Source of the DNA: Eubacteriales bacterium
Lineage (GTDB): Bacteria; Bacillota; Clostridia; Lachnospirales; Lachnospiraceae
Direction: 5' to 3'
DNA: 64,000 bases
Assembly: GCA_030536555.1 (NCBI GenBank)
Contig: JAUNPU010000005.1
Span: 62,001 to 126,000 of the forward strand
The position numbers and the translations under genes are program-made. Under the pieces are notes generated by a model. That model did no database searches. It was not told the DNA's origin and saw only the letters and a program-made list of their open reading frames with translations. This document shows positions 45,273-54,244 of the stretch, piece after piece. How positions within the stretch are numbered: the first letter of the stretch is position 1; each line of letters opens with the position of its first letter.

Positions 45273-46451
45273 TTATCCAAGCTCTGCAATCAGATTGGTC
45301 AGCGCCTGCTTCACAAACTTCGGATCCGTAGCCAGATTCATCCGAATAAAGCCCTTGTAGGATGCTCCGAACCACTCGCCATAATCCACTGCCAGACGGC
45401 AGTGCTTCTGAACCACTTCCTGAGTCTTCTCCGGATCTACATAGGCACGCAGATCCAGCATCGGCAGGTAGGTTCCTTCCATATCACATACCACAACCTT
45501 CGGAAGCGCCTTTGCAAGCGTCTCCTTCATATACTTATAGTTGTCCTGAATCACTTCCAGCACGGAATCCAGCCATTCTGCTCCATACTCATATCCTGCC
45601 ATGGTGGCAACCATGCCCATCACGCTGACTTCCGTCCGGTTCGTACCGGATGCGAACTTATCATACTGCCTGCGCAGCTCCTCATTGGTGATCACAATGT
45701 GAGAATGGATCAGAGATGCCAGATTAAAGGTCTTGGAGGATGAGTTCAGGGTAAGCAGGATATCCCGGTACTTTCCGCCTGCCACCGTTGCAGCCGGTAC
45801 AAACCGGTGCTCACCAAAGGTGATATCCTGATGAATCTCATCGCTCACCACCAGAACATGGTGCTTCTCACAGATTGCCAGCACCTTGTCCAGCTCCTCC
45901 TCGGTCCATACGCGGCCAGCCGGATTGTGAGGCGAGCAGTTCAGGAAAAGCTTCACATCCTGTTCCACAACAGCCTTCTCAATGGCATCATAGTTCATGG
46001 TAAAGTGTCCGTTCTCATAGTCCAGCTCCACGGAAACCAGCTTCCGGTCATTGTTGGTGACCACGTTGTGGAATGGATAGTAGACCGGCGTCAGGATCAT
46101 GCAGCCATCTCCCGGTCTGGTAAATGCCTGAATCATATATGCGATGGCGGTCACACAACCGGTAGCAAACCGCACCCAGTCCTTCTGAATCGGGAAATGA
46201 TACCGCTTCTCCATCCAGTCAGAATACAGCTCATAGTACCGATCCGGCACACAGCCGTAACCGAACACACCGTGCTGCACTCGCTTCGTCATGGCGTCCA
46301 CGATTCCATCGCAGGTCTTGAATTCCATATCCGCAACCCACATGGCAATCAGATCATCCTCGCCGAACTTTGCCTGCAGACCGTCCCATTTGGAACAGTC
46401 CGTTCCTTTCCGGTCAACCAGATAGTTCTCTAAAAATTCCTGTTTCTCCAT
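45273..46451 (-). CDS. MalY/PatB-type C-S beta-lyase, first copy
   Basis: About 392 aa, fold-type I PLP enzyme. The N-terminus (RKGTDCSKWDGLQAKFGEDDLIAMWVADMEFKT) is the MalY/PatB signature; CSPHNPAGRVWTEEEL, VSDEIHQDI and the PLP Lys in LNSSSKTFNLASLIHS follow. These enzymes cleave cystathionine and other cysteine S-conjugates to a thiol, pyruvate and ammonia. I use the ATG at 46451, which has GGGGGA seven bases upstream; the ATG at 46466 overlaps the ridA stop. Last gene of a five-gene operon. Confidence 0.9.
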   Translation of the reverse strand: MEKQEFLENYLVDRKGTDCSKWDGLQAKFGEDDLIAMWVADMEFKTCDGIVDAMTKRVQHGVFGYGCVPDRYYELYSDWMEKRYHFPIQKDWVRFATGCVTAIAYMIQAFTRPGDGCMILTPVYYPFHNVVTNNDRKLVSVELDYENGHFTMNYDAIEKAVVEQDVKLFLNCSPHNPAGRVWTEEELDKVLAICEKHHVLVVSDEIHQDITFGEHRFVPAATVAGGKYRDILLTLNSSSKTFNLASLIHSHIVITNEELRRQYDKFASGTNRTEVSVMGMVATMAGYEYGAEWLDSVLEVIQDNYKYMKETLAKALPKVVVCDMEGTYLPMLDLRAYVDPEKTQEVVQKHCRLAVDYGEWFGASYKGFIRMNLATDPKFVKQALTNLIAELG

Positions 46452-46465
46452 GGTATTTTCCCCCA

Positions 46466-46834
46466 TTATCTGACTGCTACTGCCTCAATCTCACATAATA
46501 CGCCCTTCGGCAGAGTCTTTACTGCCACACAGCTTCTTGCCGGCTTGGATACAAAGAACTTTGCGTACACTTCGTTGAATGCTGCAAAATCTCCCATATC
46601 TGCCAGAAAGCAGGTGGTCTTGAATACTTTCTCAAAGCTGCTTCCTGCTGCTTCCAGAATCGCGCCTACATTTTTGCAGGACTGCTCTGCCTGAGCTGCG
46701 ATGCCCTCCGGCACCTCGCCATTCTCCGGATTTACCGGAATCTGACCGGAAGTATAGACAACGCCGTTTACCTCAAATGCCTGGGAATAGGGTCCGATTG
46801 CGCCTGGTGCTTTCTTTGTGTCGATTACGTTCAT
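46466..46834 (-). CDS. ridA: RidA enamine/imine deaminase
   Basis: A 122-aa protein with the RidA landmarks: AIGPYSQAFEVNGVVYTSGQIPVNP at the N-terminus, the substrate-binding Arg in PARSCVAVKTLP and the Glu in CEIEAVAV. It hydrolyses 2-aminoacrylate and related enamines released by PLP lyases. Between two C-S lyase genes, this is just the intermediate it would have to clear. AGGAGG precedes the ATG; the gap to the next gene is very short. Confidence 0.94.
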   Translation of the reverse strand: MNVIDTKKAPGAIGPYSQAFEVNGVVYTSGQIPVNPENGEVPEGIAAQAEQSCKNVGAILEAAGSSFEKVFKTTCFLADMGDFAAFNEVYAKFFVSKPARSCVAVKTLPKGVLCEIEAVAVR

Positions 46835-46852
46835 ATAATATCCTCCTGTTTT

Positions 46853-48253
46853 TTAGATTACACCTGTCCAGCCTGTCGCTGTCAGGATAAATACGATTAC
46901 ACATGCTGTTGCAATGAATAACAATACCTTCGGTAATACCCACTTAAACCAGGTTGCGAACGGTACATCTGCCATAACGCAGGAGCCGATCATCCAGCCT
47001 AACAGCGGAGAAAGCAGGTTGGTAAAGCTGTCGCCCATCTGGTATGCCACAACTGCCAGATTCAGTTCCATTCCCAGCGCCTCTGCTACCGGCTTCATAA
47101 TCGGAACCAGAATTGCTGCCTTGGAGGTTGCGGACGGAATGATCGGGTTAATGATGGATACGATGATGGTAAGACCGATACTTGCCACCGACTTCGGCAG
47201 ACCTAACAGCGGTTTTGTCAGTACATATACGATGGTGTGGATGACATTTCCGTCGCCCAGCACCAGGGAAATCACCTTTGCCAGACCGATGACAAATGCT
47301 ACAAATGCCATAGATGCCAGACCTTTTGCAAAACTCTGTCCTAACTTTTCCGCACTCATACCACCAATCATTCCAACCAGAATCATGGTACAGATCATCA
47401 CTGCAATCATGAAATCGAAGGTTTTGCCGGAATCACCACCCATCAACGGGTACATGGCAATCAGCAGATACTGTCCGATGAAGATCACGATTACAGCGAT
47501 CTTTCTCCAGTTCATCTCCACTTTCTTCAGCACGCCTTCCTCAGATCCTGCTGCATGCTCCGGTCTCCAGCCAGCCCCGTACATCAGAGAGTTCTTCGGG
47601 TCCTTCTGGATTTTCTTCGCATAGCGCAGTACCATGACGATTGCCATTGCCAGGAACAGGTTCATGATCACCAGTCTGGTGAAAAATGCAGAGTATGGGA
47701 TGACACCCATCAGCATCTGGGTGGTTGCCTGCTGTGCAGGACCGGTACCGAAGCCTACCAGAGATGCGAAGGTGGTAACACCCAGTGCACAGATCGGGTC
47801 CAGCTTCAGCTTCTTGGCAAACAGGATACCCACCGGTACTACGGCGATCAGCGCATCGGTTCCGCCAAAGCCACCCAGATAAGCCATCAGGATCATCATC
47901 AGCGCAATCAGAAGACCTGCGCCTTTATCCTTCAGCTTATACACAGACCAGTTCATCAGATCATCCAGCACGCCGGTTTCCAGTACCACATTAATGGTTG
48001 CGCCGGATACCATAACCACGAACATGATCGTAGCAGCGCCGGTCAGACCAGCTTTCATTTTCATCAGTGCATCCCACGGGCTGACCGGGGTCTGATACCC
48101 CAGATACTGGAACTCGGTTCCGATAATCTCGCCTGCCTCATTGGTCGCAAACTGTCCTGCCGGAACCAGATAGGTCGCCAGACATGCCAGCAAAATAATT
48201 CCAAACATGATCCACAGCAAGTGCGGCATTTTAAACTGCTTCTTCTCTTTCAT
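46853..48253 (-). CDS. YfcC family carrier (DcuC/AbgT-like)
   Basis: A 466-aa inner-membrane carrier with about twelve helices, family PF03606. LLACLATYLVPAGQF and the loops GGFGGTDALIAVVPVGILFAKKL and SIINPIIPSATSKAAILVPIMKP are characteristic. Members move dicarboxylates, amino acids or dipeptide-like substrates; ligand unknown. In this operon it most likely brings in what the M20 amidohydrolase or lyases use. It lies 18 nt before ridA and 3 nt after the M20 gene. Confidence 0.88.
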   Translation of the reverse strand: MKEKKQFKMPHLLWIMFGIILLACLATYLVPAGQFATNEAGEIIGTEFQYLGYQTPVSPWDALMKMKAGLTGAATIMFVVMVSGATINVVLETGVLDDLMNWSVYKLKDKGAGLLIALMMILMAYLGGFGGTDALIAVVPVGILFAKKLKLDPICALGVTTFASLVGFGTGPAQQATTQMLMGVIPYSAFFTRLVIMNLFLAMAIVMVLRYAKKIQKDPKNSLMYGAGWRPEHAAGSEEGVLKKVEMNWRKIAVIVIFIGQYLLIAMYPLMGGDSGKTFDFMIAVMICTMILVGMIGGMSAEKLGQSFAKGLASMAFVAFVIGLAKVISLVLGDGNVIHTIVYVLTKPLLGLPKSVASIGLTIIVSIINPIIPSATSKAAILVPIMKPVAEALGMELNLAVVAYQMGDSFTNLLSPLLGWMIGSCVMADVPFATWFKWVLPKVLLFIATACVIVFILTATGWTGVI

Positions 48254-48256
48254 TTG

Positions 48257-49450
48257 TTACTCCCCCTGTTTACTCAGTATAAATCCAACCTCTGCGCAGA
48301 CACCCAGTGTCAGTGCAGATTCATCAATATCAAACTTTCCATTGTGGTGAGCAGCACCGCTGCCGTATTCCTCATTGCGGATTCCCAAAAATCCCAGCGC
48401 ACCCGGATACTTTCTCAGGTAAGCGCTGTAGCACTCAGACGCGAACCAGCGGTCGCAGTCGCCCAGCACCTCTTCTCCGCAGAGTTCTCCAATCTTCTCC
48501 TGTACCCGAAGCGCCACGCCCTCATCGTTGACCACCGGATAAGGACTGATGTTGTGACGGTACTGGTAGGTTACGGTGCAGTTGTGGCAGGCTGCGGTGT
48601 TCTCGCTGATGCGGTTGATGATTTTCAGCGCCTTCTCACCCTCATCCCAGTTGAAGAATCGTGCCGTTCCGCCGATGTATGCCTCATCCGGAATCACATT
48701 GGTCGCCTCTCCTGCGCGGAGCATGCCAAGTCCCAGCGTAACGGTTTCCTCCACATTCAGCTGATTCATAAATGCCGAATTCAGCTGGGTAATGATATGA
48801 GCTGCCGGAATGATCGTGCTGACTGCCTGATCCGGTCTGGAACCATGTCCGCTCTTTCCGTGAAGATAGATTCCGATGCCGATGGTTCCCGCCATTCTCG
48901 GTCCCGGCACCACATTGACCTTGCCTGCATCCAGACCATTGTATACGTGAAGGGCAAAGCACTCGTCGATTTTGTACTCCTCAAGTGCCTCTATCATGGT
49001 GTCAATGCCGCAGTTGGTCTCCTCGCCCTCCTCGAAACAGCAATATACGGTTCCCTCTATCTCATCCCGGATTCTGGACAGGACCTTCATGGTTCCCAGC
49101 AGCACAGCCATATGGGCATCGTGACCGCAGGCATGGCAGACGCCATCCACTTCGGAAACACATTCCTTCTTCTGCTTCAGATTCTCTGCTTCCTCCTGAA
49201 CCGGAAGTCCATCAATATCCGCACGCAGCAGCCGGTTCTTTCCCGGCTTGCCGCCTTCGATGATGGCGATGATTCCGGTTCCCTTCAGCATTTTATAGGG
49301 AATCTGCATGCTCTCGATCTCGCGGATCAGAATCTCTCTTGTGTGAAGCTCCTTGCCGGACACCTCTGGATGCCGGTGGAACTCCCGTCTCATATGTACC
49401 AGATAATCCTCATGCTCCAACACCAGTTTTTTAACGTCTGCTGAATTCAA
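48257..49450 (-). CDS. M20 family amidohydrolase (N-acyl amino acid deacylase type)
   Basis: A 397-aa metallohydrolase of the IAA-amino acid/hippurate hydrolase subgroup. HACGHDAHMAVLLG carries the metal-binding His and Asp, EEGEETNCGIDTMIE the catalytic Glu pair, and AAHHNGKFDIDE the last His. This group removes acyl groups from amino acids, including N-acetyl-S-alkylcysteines (SndA/YxeP in Bacillus). Start is TTG at 49450, with AAAGGAG nine bases before. It is the second gene of the operon. Confidence 0.9.
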   Translation of the reverse strand: MNSADVKKLVLEHEDYLVHMRREFHRHPEVSGKELHTREILIREIESMQIPYKMLKGTGIIAIIEGGKPGKNRLLRADIDGLPVQEEAENLKQKKECVSEVDGVCHACGHDAHMAVLLGTMKVLSRIRDEIEGTVYCCFEEGEETNCGIDTMIEALEEYKIDECFALHVYNGLDAGKVNVVPGPRMAGTIGIGIYLHGKSGHGSRPDQAVSTIIPAAHIITQLNSAFMNQLNVEETVTLGLGMLRAGEATNVIPDEAYIGGTARFFNWDEGEKALKIINRISENTAACHNCTVTYQYRHNISPYPVVNDEGVALRVQEKIGELCGEEVLGDCDRWFASECYSAYLRKYPGALGFLGIRNEEYGSGAAHHNGKFDIDESALTLGVCAEVGFILSKQGE

Positions 49451-49483
49451 AATTATCTTCTCCTTTCACCCAATCCATTCTCT

Positions 49484-50704
49484 TTAGTTCTCGCCCAGAT
49501 ACTTCTCCGTATGCTTCGTATTCACAGCCTCGCAGATTCTGCGAAGTCCCTCTTCCACCGTTGCCTTCGGGCATGCCAGGTTCAGACGAATGAAGCCGTC
49601 GGAATGCTGTACGAACATATTGCCGCCCTCTAACAGTACGCCAGCCTTGTAAGCGAAGAACAGCGGAAGGTTCTCATCTGCTTCAAAGTATTCTGACAGA
49701 TCCACCCATGCCAGGTAGGTTGCCTCAGATGCACGGTACTTTGCCTTTGGCAGATGCTCTGCCAGGTACTCGCCTACGAAGCGGAAGTTCTCATCCAGAT
49801 AAGCTCTCAGTGCTTCCAGCCAGTCGGAGCCCTTCTCGTAAGCCGCCTGTGCTGCTGCGATGCTCAGCGGGTTGTCAAAGTTGTAGTGGCGAGCCAGCCA
49901 TACCTCGCGCAGCTTCTCATCCCGAATCATCACGTTGGAGATCATCATGCCTGCCAGGTTGAAGGTCTTGCTCGGAGCCATGCAGGTGATCAGGCGATCA
50001 TACTCCGGCATTACCTTGCCCAGCGGAATGTGCTTCTGGTTCAGGCGGAGCAGATCGCAGTGAATCTCATCGGAAATGACCCAGATGTGATGACGCTCAA
50101 TGATCTCTGCCATCTTCTTCAGCTCGTCCTCTTTCCATACCCGTCCACTTGGGTTGTGTGGATTGCAGAGAATGAACAGGGTGGTCTTCTCATCAGCTAC
50201 CCGTTTCTCAAAGTCCTCGTAATCGATGGTATAGTGTCCATCTTCATTGATCAGATCAGAACAGGAGCAGGCTCTGTCGCTGAAGTCAGCCGCATACTTG
50301 AAGTACGCATAAGACGGAGTCAGGAACAGCACCTTCTCATCCGGCTTGGTGATGTACTGAACCAGCTCGTAAAGTGCCGGGATGATACCGTTGGACATCA
50401 CCAGCTCCTTCTTGTCAAAGCTCCAGTCATAACGATCCTTACACCACTTTGCCAGTGCCTCATAGTAGCTGTTCTCAAACACTCTGGTGTAACCGAAGAT
50501 TCGCTTGTCCAGGCGCTCTCTCATGCCGTCGATGACCACTTCCGGTGTAGCAAACTCCATATCTGCCACCCACATGCGGATGAATTCGTCATCTGCATAA
50601 GGGAATTTCATGGTGTCATCTGCGTGAAAAATATAGCCGCGAAAACCATCCGTATTCATCGCATTGGTATGCCGTCTCTCAATCACTTCGTCAAAATTAT
50701 ACAT
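49484..50704 (-). CDS. MalY/PatB-type C-S beta-lyase, second copy
   Basis: A 406-aa fold-type I PLP enzyme, clearly related to the copy at 45273 but different throughout. It begins MYNFDEVIERRHTNAMNTDGFRGY; WVADMEF, CNPHNPSGRVW, ISDEIHCDL and the PLP Lys in CMAPSKTFNLAGM are present. First gene of the operon, 50 nt behind a good promoter. The frame stays open upstream to 51463, but that part overlaps the divergent regulator and lacks family similarity, so the start is set at 50704. Confidence 0.9.
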   Translation of the reverse strand: MYNFDEVIERRHTNAMNTDGFRGYIFHADDTMKFPYADDEFIRMWVADMEFATPEVVIDGMRERLDKRIFGYTRVFENSYYEALAKWCKDRYDWSFDKKELVMSNGIIPALYELVQYITKPDEKVLFLTPSYAYFKYAADFSDRACSCSDLINEDGHYTIDYEDFEKRVADEKTTLFILCNPHNPSGRVWKEDELKKMAEIIERHHIWVISDEIHCDLLRLNQKHIPLGKVMPEYDRLITCMAPSKTFNLAGMMISNVMIRDEKLREVWLARHYNFDNPLSIAAAQAAYEKGSDWLEALRAYLDENFRFVGEYLAEHLPKAKYRASEATYLAWVDLSEYFEADENLPLFFAYKAGVLLEGGNMFVQHSDGFIRLNLACPKATVEEGLRRICEAVNTKHTEKYLGEN

Positions 50705-50758
50705 TTTGCTTCCATTCCTTTCATTTTCATCTTTTAAGCAGCTGCATCTTGTACACTG

Positions 50759-50803
50759 ATTGTAGCAAATCAGCCCCCTTTCCGTCAAAGTGACCAAAGT
50801 GTC
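50759..50803 (-). promoter_or_regulatory. C-S lyase operon promoter with direct repeats at -35
   Basis: Minus-strand TTGACG (50788-50783) and TACAAT (50764-50759), 18 bp apart. On the plus strand TCAAAGTGAC and CCAAAGTGTC follow each other at about 50785-50803, overlapping the -35 box: a possible operator. Confidence 0.6.
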
Positions 50804-50829
50804 GTGAAACTGGATTTTTTCTTTGATTT

Positions 50830-50846
50830 TTCCACTGTCAGTGGAA
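50830..50846. promoter_or_regulatory. 17-bp perfect palindrome in the divergent control region
   Basis: TTCCACTGTCAGTGGAA is symmetric about its central T. It lies between the lyase-operon promoter and the XRE gene, a likely site for that regulator. Confidence 0.6.
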
Positions 50847-51022
50847 TTTTTGTGAGATATATGATAAAATGAATGAGTCCTCAGAAAATCTGACAGGATT
50901 CGCAGATTTATTGATTTATACGATACTTTTATTGCCGTGCATATCAGAGAATGCGCCAGCGTCGCATTGCCTGCTATGAAGTAAATCAACCACTGCAGGC
51001 TTACGGGCAGAAAGGAACAACT

Positions 51023-51730
51023 ATGGCTGAAATCAGTACACAGATTGGAATTCGCATCCGCAACTTCCGCAAGAAGCGGGGTATGACTCTGGATGCCCTG
51101 TCCGATCAGATTCATAAAAGCAAGTCCACCGTATCCAAGTACGAGAAAGGCGAGATTTCGGTGGACATCGAGACCCTGTACGAAATCGCAGATGCTCTGG
51201 AGGTCCACGTGGAGCAGCTTCTGTACTGTCCCCCCAGGTTCTCCCCCGGTTCCGGACGAAGCAGCAACCCCGCCTTCTTTCAGGGTGCTTCCCAGTTCTA
51301 CTCCTACCTGTTTGATGGACGCTCCAACAAGATCATCCGCTGTGTCTTCGACGTGCTGTCCGAGACAGAGGATCACCGCTATAAGATCATGATGTATATG
51401 AATTTTAAGGATTACCAGAACTATCAGAACTGCGAGAACACCTACTGGGGCTACATTGAGCACTACGATGCCATGACCCAGATCTCCCTGTCCAATCAGG
51501 ATACAGCGCTGGAGAAGGCAAGCGCCCAGATTCTTGCCTCATACTTAGACTCCGACACCAAGTGGGGACTGTTCAACGGTTTCTCCTCCCGCCCCATGAT
51601 GCCAATCGCCGTCAAGATGCTGTTCTCCAAGACGAGGCTTAAGGAGGATGAGACCCTGATTCAGCAGTTAAAGGTATCCAAAGAGGATATCCGCCTGCTG
51701 AAGCTTTATAATATGCTGTCTGTGACGTAA
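51023..51730 (+). CDS. XRE family regulator, divergent from the C-S lyase operon
   Basis: A 235-aa protein. Residues 5-65 are a Cro/C1-type helix-turn-helix (GIRIRNFRKKRGMTLDALSDQIHKSKSTVSKYEKGEISVDIETLYEIADAL). The remaining 170 aa form an unrecognised domain, rich in aromatic residues (FQGASQFYSYLFDGRSNKI, YMNFKDYQNYQN, YWGYIEHYDAMT), which may bind an effector. AAAGGAAC precedes the ATG at 51023; the frame stays open further up but has no better start. Its position suggests control of the lyase operon and itself. Confidence 0.88.
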   Translation: MAEISTQIGIRIRNFRKKRGMTLDALSDQIHKSKSTVSKYEKGEISVDIETLYEIADALEVHVEQLLYCPPRFSPGSGRSSNPAFFQGASQFYSYLFDGRSNKIIRCVFDVLSETEDHRYKIMMYMNFKDYQNYQNCENTYWGYIEHYDAMTQISLSNQDTALEKASAQILASYLDSDTKWGLFNGFSSRPMMPIAVKMLFSKTRLKEDETLIQQLKVSKEDIRLLKLYNMLSVT

Positions 51731-51752
51731 GGATTGCAACATAAGAAAAAGC

Positions 51753-51813
51753 GAAAAAGTCCCGATTAGCGCAGTGGCAGTTGTTTGCCATTGCACCAAT
51801 CGGGACTTTTTCT
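51753..51813. terminator. Bidirectional terminator between convergent genes
   Basis: AAAAAGTCCCGATT pairs with AATCGGGACTTTTT; an inner GCAGTGGCA/TGCCATTGC stem extends it. It serves the XRE gene from the left and the flavin-fold gene from the right. Confidence 0.9.
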
Positions 51814-51875
51814 GTTTTATGTATCTTTTATGCGGCTCTTTCGCATCTTTTCGGCAGCCTGGCTGTTGATTTCTT

Positions 51876-52262
51876 TTACAGTTCTTTTTTATTATCTGCG
51901 CCCGGAGTGGTCACGATCACTTTCTCCGGAGTGATCACCAGCGCACCCTTTGCGGTAGCTGCGCCGTGGAACATATCAGATACCAGCTTTTTGAAGGTGT
52001 CCACAACCGGACCCTCAGTGATATACTCTGCAGTACCCTTGATCTGGTAGCCTTCCATGGTCTGACCGTCACATGCAGATACAGCAATCTTGCCATTTGC
52101 CTGAATGTTCTTCAGAGTCGTATCCAGAAATACATCGCCCACCAGCAGCTTTCCATCCTCAGTCACATCCTTAAATGCCACCGGCACTGCATTCGGCTCG
52201 TCAGAATAAGTTCCCAGGTACCATAACTGCTCTTTCAATACTTTTACTACATTTGCATCCAT
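51876..52262 (-). CDS. Pyridoxamine 5'-phosphate oxidase-like flavin-fold protein
   Basis: A 128-aa split-barrel protein. MDANVVKVLKEQLWYLGTYSDEPNAVPVAFKDVTEDGKLLVGDVFLDTTLKNIQANGKIAVSA is typical of small FMN-binding PNPOx-like proteins, which may reduce or simply bind small flavin-linked substrates. AGGAGG precedes the ATG at 52262. It is divergent from an HxlR regulator, a common pairing for redox-responsive flavoproteins. Confidence 0.8.
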   Translation of the reverse strand: MDANVVKVLKEQLWYLGTYSDEPNAVPVAFKDVTEDGKLLVGDVFLDTTLKNIQANGKIAVSACDGQTMEGYQIKGTAEYITEGPVVDTFKKLVSDMFHGAATAKGALVITPEKVIVTTPGADNKKEL

Positions 52263-52469
52263 CTTTATATCCTCCTTGTGATGTTCTGTTTGATAACCAC
52301 AGTATAGCCGGTCGGCTCCTGTTCTGGAAGATATCAGCAAATTTGTGAGTCACTATTATTTTTCATAGTTACTTGTATTTAAACAGCCCATTCCTTATAA
52401 TGGAGCCATAACATTTACCGTCAGCAGCTCCTGCCTGACACCCAAAACCCAAGAAAGGAACGTTCAACT

Positions 52470-52844
52470 ATGTATCAACGCAAACTGGAAAAAGACATCC
52501 GCTGTCCCTTAGAATACGGTCTGGAAATCTTCGGCGGCAAGTGGAAATCCCGGGTCATCTGCGTACTGGCAGCCAAGGACACCCTCCGCTACAGCGAGCT
52601 TCGCAAGGAGATGAGCAACATCACCGATGCCGTCCTGGCTGCCACCCTGAAGGACCTGATTGCCAACGATATCGTCCAGCGCAGGTCCTACGACGAGATT
52701 CCGCCCCGTGTGGAGTACCGGCTGACCGAAAAGGGAGCATCTGTGGTCCCCATCCTCCAGAGCATCTGCCACTGGTCCGGCGCTTACCATAAGGAGGAGG
52801 GGGAACTTACGCTGGCGCAGTGCCAGAAGTGTGATTATCATTGA
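52470..52844 (+). CDS. HxlR family regulator
   Basis: A 124-aa winged-helix protein. CPLEYGLEIFGGKWKSRVICVLAAKDTLRYSELRKEM is the family signature, with ITDAVLAATLKDLIANDIVQRRSYDEIPPRVEYRLTEKG forming the recognition helix and wing. The conserved Cys at residue 11 can sense electrophiles or formaldehyde in related proteins, and three more Cys lie near the C-terminus (CHW, CQKCDYH). Probable target: the divergent flavin-fold gene. AAAGGAAC precedes the ATG. Confidence 0.92.
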   Translation: MYQRKLEKDIRCPLEYGLEIFGGKWKSRVICVLAAKDTLRYSELRKEMSNITDAVLAATLKDLIANDIVQRRSYDEIPPRVEYRLTEKGASVVPILQSICHWSGAYHKEEGELTLAQCQKCDYH

Positions 52845-52856
52845 ACTATCAATACC

Positions 52857-52893
52857 AAAAAGGCAAAGCAGTTTTCACACGCTTTGCCTTTTT
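52857..52893. terminator. Bidirectional terminator between hxlR and the APC permease
   Basis: AAAAAGGCAAAGC pairs with GCTTTGCCTTTTT with an 11-nt loop. Confidence 0.9.
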
Positions 52894-52901
52894 ATCCTCA
52901 A

Positions 52902-54230
52902 TTATTTCAGCTCTGCCACAGAGCCAATATGTACTTTACCAGCCTTTGACCTCATCACCGCATACAGTGCACACAGTACCACAAAGCCAATATTCGTAGC
53001 TGCCATAAATGGCGTCAGGGACCTTGCAGAAAGGTATACCATATAGAACTGTGCCAGAATCGCAAATATCGTAATTCCGTAGAATACCGGATCCGGCAGA
53101 TGGATAAAGGATTTCTCCCACTGCTCCCTGTACAGCTTCGGCAGCCGCAGCGTTGCGATTGCAATGATCATGCGAAGCAGATAGGCTACCAGTACCACAT
53201 TGTTGGTGATTTCCTTGATACTCATGTTCAGCAGGATCGGAACCACTCCTACGATCCAGATCAGCCCCATCAGTACAAATGGAACCTTATTCTTATTCAC
53301 TTTTCCAAAGAACTCCGGGAACCATCCATCACGGGTCGCACGAAGAAGGGGATTGGATCGTGCTGAGTAGAAGGAGTTCACCGTCGTTGCCAGCGCCATC
53401 AGCGGACCGCCAATGATGAACAACGGAAGGAACGGTCCCGGGAGGATTTTTTCTGCCACCACCGTAAGCGGCTTGTTGGCTGTCTCACTGATTGGAAGAA
53501 TGCCACTGTTTACCAGTGCGATTCCAACATACACAATCAGAATAATGACAGAGGAAATCATAATCGCCAGCGGAATATTCTTTTTCGGATTTTCTGCATC
53601 TTTTCCAAAGTTTACAACCATATACTGCCCATATGTGGAAAATGCATATAATGCAACTGCGCTGGAAAAGCCTTTAAACCCGTCAGTAAAGAATTCCGGT
53701 GAGGAAAAATCAAATGTCTGCGGACCAATCTTTGTCAGTCCGACCGCTGTAAACAGCAGCAGACATCCAATCAGAATTGTTGTCAGCACCGTCTGCAGCT
53801 TTGCCATCACACTGACTCCCATAAGATTCATTGCCAGGAAAAAGGTCAGTGCCACGATTGCAATCAGACGCTTGTCGATTGCCGGGAAAATATAGTTCAG
53901 ATAGGTTCCCAGAGAAAGTCCCATCAGCGAGATTCCCAGACACTGTGCAATGTAAGCTACGATATAGAATCCGGCGAACTTCTCACCGAGCATACGCTCG
54001 ATGATACTGTATTCACCGCCCTGCAGCACAAGTGCACTGCTCAGAAAAATAAATGGTACAATACTGATAAATCCCATGAGAACCGATACACCATATGCCA
54101 GCCATGCTGATATTCCCGTAGCTCCGATTGCCGGACCGACCAGAGTCACAACACCTGCTCCGATAACCTGGCCTGCTGCAATCGCAACCAGATTCACCAG
54201 ACTCAAACCTTTTTTATTTGCCTTCTCCAT
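52902..54230 (-). CDS. APC superfamily amino acid permease
   Basis: A 442-aa membrane protein with about twelve helices. The first helix carries VAIAAGQVIGAGVVTLVGPAIGATG, the substrate-binding GxG loop of amino acid/polyamine/organocation carriers. Substrate unknown. It is the last gene of an operon behind two enolase-superfamily enzymes, 15 nt after the second. That is unusual, since acid-sugar dehydratases normally come with MFS, TRAP or GntP carriers; it suggests an amino-acid-like or amine-bearing substrate. Confidence 0.88.
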   Translation of the reverse strand: MEKANKKGLSLVNLVAIAAGQVIGAGVVTLVGPAIGATGISAWLAYGVSVLMGFISIVPFIFLSSALVLQGGEYSIIERMLGEKFAGFYIVAYIAQCLGISLMGLSLGTYLNYIFPAIDKRLIAIVALTFFLAMNLMGVSVMAKLQTVLTTILIGCLLLFTAVGLTKIGPQTFDFSSPEFFTDGFKGFSSAVALYAFSTYGQYMVVNFGKDAENPKKNIPLAIMISSVIILIVYVGIALVNSGILPISETANKPLTVVAEKILPGPFLPLFIIGGPLMALATTVNSFYSARSNPLLRATRDGWFPEFFGKVNKNKVPFVLMGLIWIVGVVPILLNMSIKEITNNVVLVAYLLRMIIAIATLRLPKLYREQWEKSFIHLPDPVFYGITIFAILAQFYMVYLSARSLTPFMAATNIGFVVLCALYAVMRSKAGKVHIGSVAELK

Positions 54231-54244
54231 CTTCTTTCCCTGCC

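Noticed and set aside
50705..51463. A long in-frame N-terminal extension of the second MalY/PatB gene
   Set aside because: It overlaps the divergent XRE gene on the other strand, lacks family similarity, and crosses the promoter; the ATG at 50704 fits the family N-terminus.
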